Shown here piece after piece: positions 1 to 7,818 of a DNA stretch of 64,000 nt. Each line of letters begins with the position of its first letter. The stretch's first letter is position 1. The stretch is from Nitrospira sp. CG24E. Its GTDB lineage: Bacteria; Nitrospirota; Nitrospiria; Nitrospirales; Nitrospiraceae. The DNA is taken from positions 1 through 64,000 of the forward strand of contig NEWP02000010.1 of the NCBI GenBank assembly GCA_002869895.2, in the 5' to 3' direction. The translations under genes and the position numbers were made by a program. The notes below the pieces were generated by a model. The model was not told the origin of the DNA. It was given only the letters and a program-made list of their open reading frames with translations, and ran no database searches.

Positions 1-127
1 GGCACAGCGCAAATACAAACGATTTCGCACACACAAGGCGCGAGCATGGCAATGGTTGTGGCGGATCTACGCCCGACAGCCCGACCTGTTTGCGCATTGG
101 ATGGCGGGGTCAACGGTTGGACGATAG
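1..127 (+). CDS. C-terminal tail of a group II intron reverse transcriptase/maturase (partial)
   Basis: Reading from base 2, 41 codons are open to a TAG at 125-127. The peptide is very basic at first (RKYKRFRTHKARAWQW) and ends with a LFAHW motif and a short tail. This is the pattern of the C-terminal maturase/DNA-binding end of bacterial group II intron proteins. The 5' part lies outside the window, so the reverse transcriptase motifs cannot be seen. The stop codon lies directly before a domain V-like RNA fold, the normal arrangement at the 3' end of these introns. Function in the family: splicing and retrohoming of the intron. Only the tail is visible, so activity is unknown. Confidence 0.7.
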   Translation, partial: AQRKYKRFRTHKARAWQWLWRIYARQPDLFAHWMAGSTVGR

Positions 128-199
128 GAGCCGGATGAATCGAGAGGTTCACGTCCGGTTCTGGGAGGGCGTAGGAGTGCAATTCTCCCGCGCTACTCA
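128..199 (+). ncRNA. Group II intron domains V and VI, 3' end of intron
   Basis: Bases 128-161 form a 34-nt hairpin with outer strands GAGCCGGA and TCCGGTTC, which pair fully if one G-U is allowed. Size and sequence match catalytic domain V of bacterial group II introns. Bases 163-196 can form a second hairpin (GTAG/CTAC and GGAG/CTCC) in the place of domain VI, which carries the branch-point A. The exact 3' splice site is not certain; it should be at about 196-200. Seen directly: the fold and its place after the maturase stop codon. The intron class is not determined. Confidence 0.7.
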
Positions 200-250
200 A
201 CTTTGAAACGCTGATGTGACCCCAATTTCCACTGCATCAAGAGCAACCTC

Positions 251-622
251 TTACTTTCCCATCCCGCTCAATCCCCCGAGTAGGGGCGCCAAGGCTTCTT
301 CGCCTGGGCCTTTGCCGTTTTTCATGTCTGCGTTGATCTCATCGAACAACTGATTGGCTTCCGGGCCGAGGGAACGGATGGTCCGCTCAAGACCTCCGGA
401 CGCGAGTTGGTGCTGGATCAGTGCGTCGGTGATCTTGCCTGCCTTGATGTTTTGATCGAGTAGTTCGGAGAGTTGTTGGAGTTTCTTGTGCAGTTCCGGC
501 GGGAGGGAGTTCAGGATGCCGGCTGCGTCTGGTGGAAGATCGCCTGCAGCTGATTGGGCCAAAGCTGGCGTTGCAGCCAAGAGGGGCACGACCATCGCAA
601 TCGAGAGCATAATTTGTTTCAT
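251..622 (-). CDS. Small secreted protein of unknown function
   Basis: The 123-residue product has a clear Sec signal peptide (short basic start, hydrophobic core, ATPALA then Q at about residue 23). The mature part is helical and polar, followed by a Gly-rich end. The start is supported by GGGAGGA seven bases upstream of the ATG. No catalytic motif is visible. It is the last gene in a minus-strand run after the HD phosphohydrolase gene, 66 bases downstream of it. It is probably periplasmic; I do not recognise a family. Confidence 0.65.
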   Translation of the reverse strand: MKQIMLSIAMVVPLLAATPALAQSAAGDLPPDAAGILNSLPPELHKKLQQLSELLDQNIKAGKITDALIQHQLASGGLERTIRSLGPEANQLFDEINADMKNGKGPGEEALAPLLGGLSGMGK

Positions 623-688
623 GCTGTCCTCCCATCCATCAAGTAGACGGATAGTATCTCAGGACTTTTGTCGGAGGGACAAGGAATA

Positions 689-2110
689 CTAGAAACTGGT
701 TTCGAGGCTGGAGGGGGTCTTATTCAGCACCGTGGCGGCGGCGCGAGCGAGGGCTGCGTCGTGCTGGTGGTCGAGGGAGTAGATGCGGAATTGGACTAAG
801 CGAGTGGGAAGCAGATCGAGAAATTCTTCCAGTGGTTCTGTCGAGATGGTTTTGGTGCTGGGGTCGTAGACATAGAGGGGATTGCCGCGCCGGTCTTTCG
901 GATCCGGCCGTGGGTCGAGCGGGGCCATGTCGACGCGGAACTCTAGTTTCTGAAGCCGCCCCGGCAGTTCTTTTTTGATCTGTTCTTCGAACTGCTCGTG
1001 GCTGGGAAAGTCCATGCCTCGTTCCTGGCCTTTCTCTTTGAGCACGGCACTGTAGGCCATCTTCCATTTGACGTCGCGAACGAGGATCCGCTGCCATTCT
1101 GCACCGAGCCGCCGCTCGGCAGCGTGGCGCGAAGTCTTCCAGCCCCGTACCTGTTCAAGGAGAGACCAGTCGGTCAGAGTCAGGTAGTCCTCCATCTTCT
1201 TGCGAGGATCGTGGGGAAACAGGAGCTTCATGGTGTCGCCGAAGATGTCGCGCAGGTGGATGTCGATCGCGCGCGTGGTCCGGTGATAGTAGACGTTGGA
1301 ATAGAGATACATGCGGGTATTCAGGAACATCTGCAGGGCAGGAAGGCCTGTCTTATGAATCGTGAATCCCTTGTCCGTAACGATCGTGTAGTGAATGAGT
1401 CTGGAGAGATCGACTGGGCCGACCGCCACGCCGCACATGTAGGAATCCCGCAGGACATAGTCGAGGTTGTCGGCGGTGTAGCTGCCGGAAATGACCGGTT
1501 GGAGCATATTGAGCCAGCGGGGGATGCGGGAGTTGTCTTTGCCCTTTTCTTTGAGAATCACATGGGCGATCTGGTCGGGATTGAGTTCCTCGCCTTTGGC
1601 GAAGGGGCCGGACGGGCTGCGTCTGATCTTTCGGATGATCGGTCCCAGATGGTCGCGGATGATAATCTGTCCAAGTTTTTCGTGGCTGGCATGGAAATCG
1701 TGCAAATAGTTGTCGTCGAAGAAATGGCAGAAGGGACCATGGCCGATGTCGTGCACGAGGGCCGTGACTCGAAGAAATTCTTCGACATAATTTGCGGACG
1801 GAAGCTCCTTCATGGTTTTCTTGAGAAAGGGATAGAGGTGCTGCGCAAAGCGGCCTGCCACGTGCATCGTGCCGATCGAGTGGACGAAGCGGGTATGTTC
1901 CGCCGAGGGGTAGACCCAACGGGCGCTTTGGAGTTGATAGATGTACCGGAGTCGTTGGACCCAGGGAGAGTCGATCAGGTCCTTTTCCGTCCGTTCATGC
2001 GGATCGGCAGAGGAGAAGGGCACGGTGAAAGAGACGTATTGGTGGATCGGATCGGCGATCAGCGCAGATCCGTCGTAGGGAGCGGTGGATTGATGACGGG
2101 ATTCAGACAT
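689..2110 (-). CDS. HD-domain phosphohydrolase, SAMHD1/dGTPase-like
   Basis: The protein carries the HD superfamily metal site: an early His in a HTRFVHSIG segment, then HDIGHGPFCH around residue 120, and a later Asp in the helical core. Length (about 473 residues) and the RLRYIYQLQSA lead-in match the SAMHD1-like nucleotidohydrolase group. Members usually hydrolyse dNTPs or other phosphate esters; the substrate here is not shown by sequence. A TTG at 2119 could add three residues, but the ATG at 2110 is the more ordinary start. It lies 14 bases after the DUF2062 gene and is probably co-transcribed with it and thiL. Confidence 0.85.
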   Translation of the reverse strand: MSESRHQSTAPYDGSALIADPIHQYVSFTVPFSSADPHERTEKDLIDSPWVQRLRYIYQLQSARWVYPSAEHTRFVHSIGTMHVAGRFAQHLYPFLKKTMKELPSANYVEEFLRVTALVHDIGHGPFCHFFDDNYLHDFHASHEKLGQIIIRDHLGPIIRKIRRSPSGPFAKGEELNPDQIAHVILKEKGKDNSRIPRWLNMLQPVISGSYTADNLDYVLRDSYMCGVAVGPVDLSRLIHYTIVTDKGFTIHKTGLPALQMFLNTRMYLYSNVYYHRTTRAIDIHLRDIFGDTMKLLFPHDPRKKMEDYLTLTDWSLLEQVRGWKTSRHAAERRLGAEWQRILVRDVKWKMAYSAVLKEKGQERGMDFPSHEQFEEQIKKELPGRLQKLEFRVDMAPLDPRPDPKDRRGNPLYVYDPSTKTISTEPLEEFLDLLPTRLVQFRIYSLDHQHDAALARAAATVLNKTPSSLETSF

Positions 2111-2124
2111 GGCGAGCAATCATC

Positions 2125-2616
2125 TTAGCGTACATCTTGCGGAGGCGGCAATGGCTCCGTTTGGTGTGCTGGATGCGACTGTCGATATTTGGCGACAAAG
2201 AAGTAGGCAAGTGGGTAGGCGACTGCCGCACCGAGGAGACTCAACACACATCCGCCAAGAAAAAATGGCACGGCGTAGGGTATGACCTGTTCATAGATCG
2301 CGCTGAAGCTGACATCGTGCCAGTCGAAGGAGGGGCTGTCTTCCGATCGTCCGAGTAAGAGGGCTCCGACCCAGTAGGTGGCGCCGAGGATTGGAACCAC
2401 AGTCCAGGGATTGTTGAGAAAGGCGCCTGCCATGAGCGCGAGAAGGTTGAGTCTCAATGCCCAGGCGCAGACGATCACCATGACGGTATGGAGTCCATAT
2501 GCCGGAGAAAAACCGATGAAGACCCCAAGGGCGAAGGCCAGCGCCGTTCGCTGCGGAGACTCTTGCAGATGGAGGACCTGTTTCAGTAGGGATCGAAATG
2601 AGGGGATCTTGGCCAT
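2125..2616 (-). CDS. DUF2062 integral membrane protein
   Basis: The 163-residue product matches the DUF2062 pattern: an amphipathic start, then a FALGVFIGFSPAYGLHT segment, then a NNPWTVVPI motif between membrane segments. Three to four hydrophobic segments are visible at about residues 25-60, 75-90 and 115-145, so it should sit in the inner membrane. The biochemical role of the family is not established. The gene starts 21 bases after thiL and ends 14 bases before the HD phosphohydrolase start, which indicates one operon. Confidence 0.8.
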   Translation of the reverse strand: MAKIPSFRSLLKQVLHLQESPQRTALAFALGVFIGFSPAYGLHTVMVIVCAWALRLNLLALMAGAFLNNPWTVVPILGATYWVGALLLGRSEDSPSFDWHDVSFSAIYEQVIPYAVPFFLGGCVLSLLGAAVAYPLAYFFVAKYRQSHPAHQTEPLPPPQDVR

Positions 2617-2637
2617 GGCTGCCGTGAGGGAAGCTGG

Positions 2638-3696
2638 TTACGTGAAATGGCGGTAACTGGTATTTGCCAAACGGTGCCGTCGTCCGTGAGGGGAGAGGGC
2701 CTGTATCCCAAAGCGCAGGGGGTGAATCGCTCCGATGCAGGTGAAGGAGAATCCTTGCGTAAGGGCTGTCCGCTCGAGTTGTGAACGTTGTCGCGATGGA
2801 ACGGTAAAGAGCAACTCATAATCCTCGCCTCCGCTTAGTGCGAGGTTCACCGGATCGAGTTTCCGAGAGGCTGCATAGGCGCGACAGGCCGGCGAGAGCG
2901 GAAGAGCGCTCAGGTGGATTTCAGCTCCGACATGGCTTTCCTCGCATATATGGCGGAGGTCGCCGGAGAGGCCGTCTGAAATATCGATTGCGGAGGTCGC
3001 TAAGCGATGGGCACTAAGCCATTGGCCTTCTGCGATACGTGCAGTGGGACGCAGGTGCCGTCCGATCAGAAATTGCCTATGCTTAGTTGAGAGCGCAGCG
3101 GTGTTGCGCAGCTGCGTTTTTGTGCGAGATGGCTGTTCATTCGAGAGTTTCAAGCCGGCCAGTGAATCGCCGATGGTGCCGGTCACATAGAGGAAATCTC
3201 CACTCCGTGCGCCGCTCCGAAACAGGGCCTTCCGTGGAGAGGCCGTCCCGATCAGCGTCAGGCTGAGAAACCATCCGCTGCTCGAACCCGAGGTATCTCC
3301 GCCGATGAGTCCGACGCGGTGCGGGCGGCAGGCATCCATCATCCCCTGGTACAACTGATGAATCTGACGGCTGGTGCCGGTGCGGGGAATGGCCAAGGCG
3401 ACGAGCAGATGTTTCGGCGATCCTCCCATCGCCGCGATGTCGCTGAGATTCGCCGCTGCGGCGCGGAATCCGATATCGGCCATCGTGGCGGTTCGGAGGT
3501 CAAAATGGATTCCCTCTGTTAGGAGATCGGTGGTCAGCACCGTCCATTGGCCGGCCGGTGACGTGATGACCGCAGCATCGTCGCCGATCCCTTGAATCAC
3601 CGAGGGGCTCTGTCGGCTATGGCGTTTGTGGAGGGCACGAATGAGATCGAATTCGTGAATCTGGTGGCGCGCCTTCGTGCGGACCCTAGAGGTCAT
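2638..3696 (-). CDS. thiL: Thiamine-monophosphate kinase
   Basis: ThiL phosphorylates thiamine monophosphate to thiamine diphosphate using ATP, the last step of cofactor synthesis in the cytoplasm. The protein has the family N-terminus (E/DFDLIRAL), a GIGDDAAVI metal and substrate motif, the GGDTSGS segment, a SDGLSGDL stretch and the SGGEDYELLFTV motif near the C-terminus. The open frame extends upstream to 3738, but those 14 codons are translated word repeat (MNQIDEMNQINQ), so the ATG at 3696 is chosen. First gene of a minus-strand operon with the DUF2062 and HD genes. Confidence 0.92.
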   Translation of the reverse strand: MTSRVRTKARHQIHEFDLIRALHKRHSRQSPSVIQGIGDDAAVITSPAGQWTVLTTDLLTEGIHFDLRTATMADIGFRAAAANLSDIAAMGGSPKHLLVALAIPRTGTSRQIHQLYQGMMDACRPHRVGLIGGDTSGSSSGWFLSLTLIGTASPRKALFRSGARSGDFLYVTGTIGDSLAGLKLSNEQPSRTKTQLRNTAALSTKHRQFLIGRHLRPTARIAEGQWLSAHRLATSAIDISDGLSGDLRHICEESHVGAEIHLSALPLSPACRAYAASRKLDPVNLALSGGEDYELLFTVPSRQRSQLERTALTQGFSFTCIGAIHPLRFGIQALSPHGRRHRLANTSYRHFT

Positions 3697-3700
3697 GCTG

Positions 3701-3792
3701 GGCTGGTTGATCTGGTTCATCTCGTCTATTTGGTTCATTTAGTTGGTCTTGTTCAACTAAACAAACGAGACAAACCAAATAAACCAAATAAC
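3701..3792. repeat. GTTTG-word quasi-palindrome, copy 1
   Basis: A spacer of about 90 bases between thiL and lon with a G/T-rich left arm made of iterated words such as TGGTTCAT and TTTGGTT, a centre GTTCAACTAAAC, and an A/C-rich right arm of complementary words such as AAACCAAAT. The arms can fold on each other. Five related elements occur at 6358, 7441, 10775, 11681 (half) and 16491. Confidence 0.8.
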
Positions 3793-3827
3793 AATCTTCT
3801 TGCTCTGCGGACTAGTCCAGCACCTTG

Positions 3828-6332
3828 CTAGTGGAGTTGGAGGGGAGGCGTCGCTGTGCTGCTTGCATGCAGAGGCAGTGAGCGAGCCACTCGCCCTGCT
3901 TTTGCCCGCGTGGCCTGTTTTCTTGCCGGTGGCTCAGGCTGGTTGGGCTTGCCAGTTGGGCGTATAGATTTCGAGCCTCGCCTGAGCGCCACTTTCATGA
4001 CATCGTCCATGGTGTCGGCAAAGACGAGGTGGATCCCCTTCAAGATGTGTTTGGGGATTTCGTCGAGATCCTTTTTGTTTCGTTTCGGAAGGATCACGGT
4101 GGTCAGTTTGGCCCGTTTGGCCGCCAAGAGTTTTTCTTTCAACCCTCCGATTGGGAGCACTCTGCCTCGAAGCGTGATCTCGCCTGTCATGGCTAGGTCA
4201 CGGCGTACCGGGATTTGGGACAGGGTCGAGGCAATGGCGATAGCCATGGTAATGCCTGCCGACGGCCCATCCTTGGGTATCGCCCCGGCCGGAACATGGA
4301 TATGGAGATCCTGAGTGGTAAACACATCGGGGTTAATGCCAAGGGTCCGTTCGCGCGATCGGACGTAGCTCAAGGCGGCTTGGGCAGACTCCTTCATGAC
4401 GTCGCCCAACTGGCCGGTCAGGGTCAATTGTCCCTTGCCCTTCATTGCCGTGGCTTCAATGTAGAGGACATCGCCGCCGGATTCCGTCCAGGCTAAGCCG
4501 GTGGCCACGCCGATCTCATCCGCTTTCAATTCTTCCTCGGGCACGAACTTGGGGACGCCGAGATACTTTTGTAGATTAGCGGGATCCACGGGGAACCCGA
4601 CGCCTTTTCCTTCTGCTACTTTTTTAGCTACCTTGCGCATGACGTTTGCGATCTCGCGTTCAAGGTTTCGGACGCCGGCCTCTCTCGTATAGTTGGAAAT
4701 GATCAGACGTACCGCCGATTCGGCAATGTGGACGTGTTTCTCGGTGATGCCGTGTTCTGTGAGCTGCCGGGGGATCAGGTATTTCTGGGCGATCCCCAAT
4801 TTCTCTTCTTCGGTGTAGCCCGGGATTCCGATCACTTCCATTCGGTCGCGTAAGGCGGGCAGGATGGGATCGATCAGGTTTGCCGTGGTAATGAACATCA
4901 CTTCGGTCAGGTCGAAGGGCACGCCCAGGTAGTGGTCTGTGAACGAGTTGTTCTGTTCCGGGTCGAGCACCTCGAGCAAGGCTGCGGAGGGATCGCCGCG
5001 AAAATCCATCCCGACCTTGTCGACTTCATCCAGCATGAAGATAGGGTTGTTGGTGCCGGCTTGTTTCATGCCTTGAATGATGCGGCCGGGGAGCGCGCCG
5101 ACGTAGGTGCGCCGATGGCCGCGGATCTCGGCTTCATCGCGGACACCACCGAGACTGATGCGGACGAACTCGCGGCCGAGCGCGCGGGCGATCGACTTGC
5201 CGAGCGAGGTTTTCCCGACGCCAGGGGGGCCGACGAAGCAGAGAATAGGACCCTTCATCTTATCTTTGAGCTTCCGCACGGCAAGATATTCGAGGATCCG
5301 TTCCTTCACCTTCTCCAGATCGTAGTGGTCTTCGTTGAGCACTTTGGCGGCAGCCTTGAGGTCGAGGTTGTCCTTGGATCTCTTGGACCAGGGCAGTTCC
5401 ACGATCCACTCAATGTAGGTCCTGACGGTCGCAGACTCGGCAGTATCCGGATGCATTTTCTCGAGGCGTTTGAGCTGCTTTTCGGTTTCTTTCAGCACCT
5501 TCTCCGGCATCTTGAGTTCTGCGATCCGCTTTCGAAACTCGGTGATTTCTTCCGCGCGTTCGTCGAGCTCGCCCAGTTCTTTTTGAATCGCTTTGAGCTG
5601 CTCGCGCAGGAAGTATTCGCGTTGGGTCTTGTCCATTTCCCCCTTGGCTTGCGCTTGAATCTTTTGTTGCATGGAGAGGACTTCGATTTCTTTGCCGAGG
5701 ATCTCGCTGACATGCCGGAGCCGTTTGACCGGATCGACGATTTCCAGGACTGCCTGGGTGGCTTCGACCTTGAGCCCCAAATTGGACGCCACCATGTCTG
5801 CCAATCGCCCTGGATCTTCGAGATTCTCAATGACGATCATCACATCGGGGATCAAGACCTTGCCGAGACTCACGATCCGTTCGATCTGTTCCTTGACCGT
5901 CCGCATGGCGGCTTCGGTTTCAAGCGCAGTACTTGCCGGCTTGTGCTCGATGAGTTTGTCGATGCGGACGGAGTAGTAGGGGTCCGATTGCACATAACCG
6001 GTAATCTTGGCTTTGGAAAGCCCCTGCACGAGAATTTTGATGCGTTCATCGGGCAACTTCAGCATCCGCATGATGATGCCGACCGTGCCGATGGAATGGA
6101 TGTCTTCCGGTGAGGGATTCTCGACGTCCAACGCCTTTTGCGTCGACAGAAAGATCATGCGATTGCCGGCCACCGCTGCTTCAATCGCCTTGATCGACAT
6201 CTCCCGCCCGACAAACAAGGGAAGCACCATGTAGGGGAAGACGACGATGTCTCGGACCGGCAACAGCGGGAGCTGGTCTGGAATTTCGACGTTCTGGGGT
6301 AGCTGTAAGTCCTGTTCTGTCGGGTCGTTCAT
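3828..6332 (-). CDS. lon: ATP-dependent Lon protease
   Basis: Lon degrades misfolded and regulatory proteins in the cytoplasm. The 834-residue product has all domains in order: N-terminal substrate domain (residues about 20-220), coiled coil (225-300), AAA+ module with Walker A GPPGVGKT at 368-375 and Walker B FMLDEVDK near 432, and the protease domain with catalytic Ser691 in PKDGPSAG and Lys734 in GGLKEK. The last 50 residues are a family-untypical Pro/Arg/Lys-rich tail (from about 785). The gene is flanked by GTTTG-word palindromes on both sides, and galU lies upstream on the same strand. A heat-shock-type promoter is not obvious. Confidence 0.97.
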   Translation of the reverse strand: MNDPTEQDLQLPQNVEIPDQLPLLPVRDIVVFPYMVLPLFVGREMSIKAIEAAVAGNRMIFLSTQKALDVENPSPEDIHSIGTVGIIMRMLKLPDERIKILVQGLSKAKITGYVQSDPYYSVRIDKLIEHKPASTALETEAAMRTVKEQIERIVSLGKVLIPDVMIVIENLEDPGRLADMVASNLGLKVEATQAVLEIVDPVKRLRHVSEILGKEIEVLSMQQKIQAQAKGEMDKTQREYFLREQLKAIQKELGELDERAEEITEFRKRIAELKMPEKVLKETEKQLKRLEKMHPDTAESATVRTYIEWIVELPWSKRSKDNLDLKAAAKVLNEDHYDLEKVKERILEYLAVRKLKDKMKGPILCFVGPPGVGKTSLGKSIARALGREFVRISLGGVRDEAEIRGHRRTYVGALPGRIIQGMKQAGTNNPIFMLDEVDKVGMDFRGDPSAALLEVLDPEQNNSFTDHYLGVPFDLTEVMFITTANLIDPILPALRDRMEVIGIPGYTEEEKLGIAQKYLIPRQLTEHGITEKHVHIAESAVRLIISNYTREAGVRNLEREIANVMRKVAKKVAEGKGVGFPVDPANLQKYLGVPKFVPEEELKADEIGVATGLAWTESGGDVLYIEATAMKGKGQLTLTGQLGDVMKESAQAALSYVRSRERTLGINPDVFTTQDLHIHVPAGAIPKDGPSAGITMAIAIASTLSQIPVRRDLAMTGEITLRGRVLPIGGLKEKLLAAKRAKLTTVILPKRNKKDLDEIPKHILKGIHLVFADTMDDVMKVALRRGSKSIRPTGKPNQPEPPARKQATRAKAGRVARSLPLHASSTATPPLQLH

Positions 6333-6357
6333 CGAAGTGGTCTCAGGGTGGTGTAAG

Positions 6358-6448
6358 TAGTTTCTTTTGTTTCTTTGGTCTATTTGGTTTGTTTGGTTGA
6401 ACTACACCTACCAAATGAACGAAACAAACCAGATAAACCAAATCAACC
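6358..6448. repeat. GTTTG-word quasi-palindrome, copy 2
   Basis: Between lon and galU. Left arm of TTTGTTTCTTTGG and TTTGGTTTGTTTGG words, centre GGTTGAACTACAC, right arm of AACAAACC and AAACCAAAT words. Same architecture as the copy at 3701. Confidence 0.8.
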
Positions 6449-6458
6449 TGCCGGCCTG

Positions 6459-7373
6459 TTAGGCTTTTCGTGATCGTGTGGTGCGGCGTCCGGCTCCTGA
6501 AGGCCGCATCCGATTCTGCAGATATTCGTCGAAGTCGGGTCCCAGAGAGGGGTTCTTGAGCGCGAATTCAACGGTCGCAATGAGAAATCCCAATTTGTCT
6601 CCGGCGTCATATCGCTGCCCCTGTATTTCCAGCGCATACATGGGAGACTTTTTTGCCAACTCTCGAAGCGCATCGGTGAGTTGGATCTCACCGTTTTTGC
6701 CCGGCCTGGTTTTTCGCAAGATGGAGAAAATATCCGGCGGTAAGACGTACCGACCGATGACTGCCAGATTGGACGGGGCCTCATCCGGCGTCGGCTTCTC
6801 AATGAGACCTTCGACTCGATGCAGTCCTGAGTCAATGGTCTTAGGCGACACAATTCCATAGCGGTTCACTTCATGGTGGGGCACTTCCTGCACACCGAGG
6901 ATCGCGCCATGTCGCTTTTTGTACGCATGGATAAGTTGGGCGAGGCCGGGAACAGGCGCATCGATGATCTCGTCGCCGAGTATCACCGCGAAAGGCTCAT
7001 CCCCGATCAGCCGTTGGGCGCAGAGGACGGCGTGCCCGAGTCCAAGGGCTTCCGTCTGACGGACATAGCAGAAATTCGCGAGGGTTGAGATATGACGCAT
7101 CTGGCTCAGCAGTTGAGCCTTGCCGCTGCCCTTGAGATTCTCTTCCAACTCGACGGAGCGATCGAAATGGTCTTCGATTGCGCGTTTGCCCCGCCCGGTG
7201 ATGATAATAATATCCTCGATTCCGGAGGCGACCGCTTCTTCCACGGCATATTGAATCAGCGGCTTGTCGACGAGCGGCAACATCTCCTTGGGAGAGGCTT
7301 TCGTCGCTGGTAGGAAGCGAGTACCGAGACCTGCGGCGGGGATCACAGCCTTGCGAACGTCGAAGCGTGACAT
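6459..7373 (-). CDS. galU: UTP--glucose-1-phosphate uridylyltransferase
   Basis: Makes UDP-glucose from UTP and glucose-1-phosphate for cell-envelope polysaccharide and galactose metabolism. The 304-residue protein begins with the nucleotidyltransferase signature AAGLGTRFLPATKASPKEML and continues with the family LVDKPLIQY, GHAVLCA and GLIEKP segments. Length is normal for GalU. The C-terminal last 15 residues are basic and probably disordered. It lies upstream of lon on the same strand, with a repeat of about 90 bases between them. Confidence 0.95.
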   Translation of the reverse strand: MSRFDVRKAVIPAAGLGTRFLPATKASPKEMLPLVDKPLIQYAVEEAVASGIEDIIIITGRGKRAIEDHFDRSVELEENLKGSGKAQLLSQMRHISTLANFCYVRQTEALGLGHAVLCAQRLIGDEPFAVILGDEIIDAPVPGLAQLIHAYKKRHGAILGVQEVPHHEVNRYGIVSPKTIDSGLHRVEGLIEKPTPDEAPSNLAVIGRYVLPPDIFSILRKTRPGKNGEIQLTDALRELAKKSPMYALEIQGQRYDAGDKLGFLIATVEFALKNPSLGPDFDEYLQNRMRPSGAGRRTTRSRKA

Positions 7374-7440
7374 GATTCGATACTATGTGATGGGGTAGGC
7401 GATGTCAAGGAAAGCAGGAGCTTGCAAGCGGCGCGCAACG

Positions 7441-7531
7441 AGTTGATCTGGTTCATCTGGTTTGTTTTGTTTATCTGGTTGGTAGGGTTCAACTAAACAA
7501 ACCAAACAGACCAAATGAACGAGAGAAACAA
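7441..7531. repeat. GTTTG-word quasi-palindrome, copy 3
   Basis: Left arm of TGGTTCATCTGGTTTG words, centre GGGTTCAACTAAAC, right arm AACAAACCAAACAGACC. It lies in the 445-base divergent spacer between galU and bamA. The rest of that spacer holds a promoter at 7582 and no convincing gene. Confidence 0.8.
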
Positions 7532-7581
7532 CTTGAGCTGCGAGTTTCATCCGATCTTCGAGAATTATGCGCATTGTCAGC

Positions 7582-7610
7582 TTTACATTCAAATACTTGC
7601 CCAATATAAT
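7582..7610 (+). promoter_or_regulatory. Sigma70-like promoter, probably for bamA
   Basis: TTTACA at 7582-7587 and a perfect TATAAT at 7605-7610 are separated by exactly 17 bases. Transcription would begin near 7617 and run toward bamA, giving a leader of about 200 bases. No other promoter-like pair as good was seen in this divergent spacer. The assignment to bamA is an inference from position. Confidence 0.55.
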
Positions 7611-7818
7611 TCAGAAGTTTTGCACGCATGTAGCCGTGAAGAATAGGTTTGCGCTGGCCACCGGCGACTCTCACGTCTGCAGCCTCCTCTACCGTCATTA
7701 TCGAACGCGCTTCAGATGCGGCATGTGTGCGAGTTAGAGATGCAGTGTCACAGCCATAGTCAGGGTTACCCATCATGCCGAGATTAGCGTTTGCTGCGTT
7801 ATATAGAATGCAGAACCA

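Noticed and set aside
998-2128. Long plus-strand frame opposite the HD phosphohydrolase
   Set aside because: Shadow of the real gene caused by high G/C codon use.
4932-6113. Long plus-strand frame opposite lon (393 codons)
   Set aside because: It mirrors the lon codons; lon has full-length motifs and the opposite frame has none.
7489-7776. Minus-strand frame of 95 codons before bamA
   Set aside because: No ribosome site, C-terminal part is translated GTTTG-word repeat, and a plus-strand promoter lies inside it.
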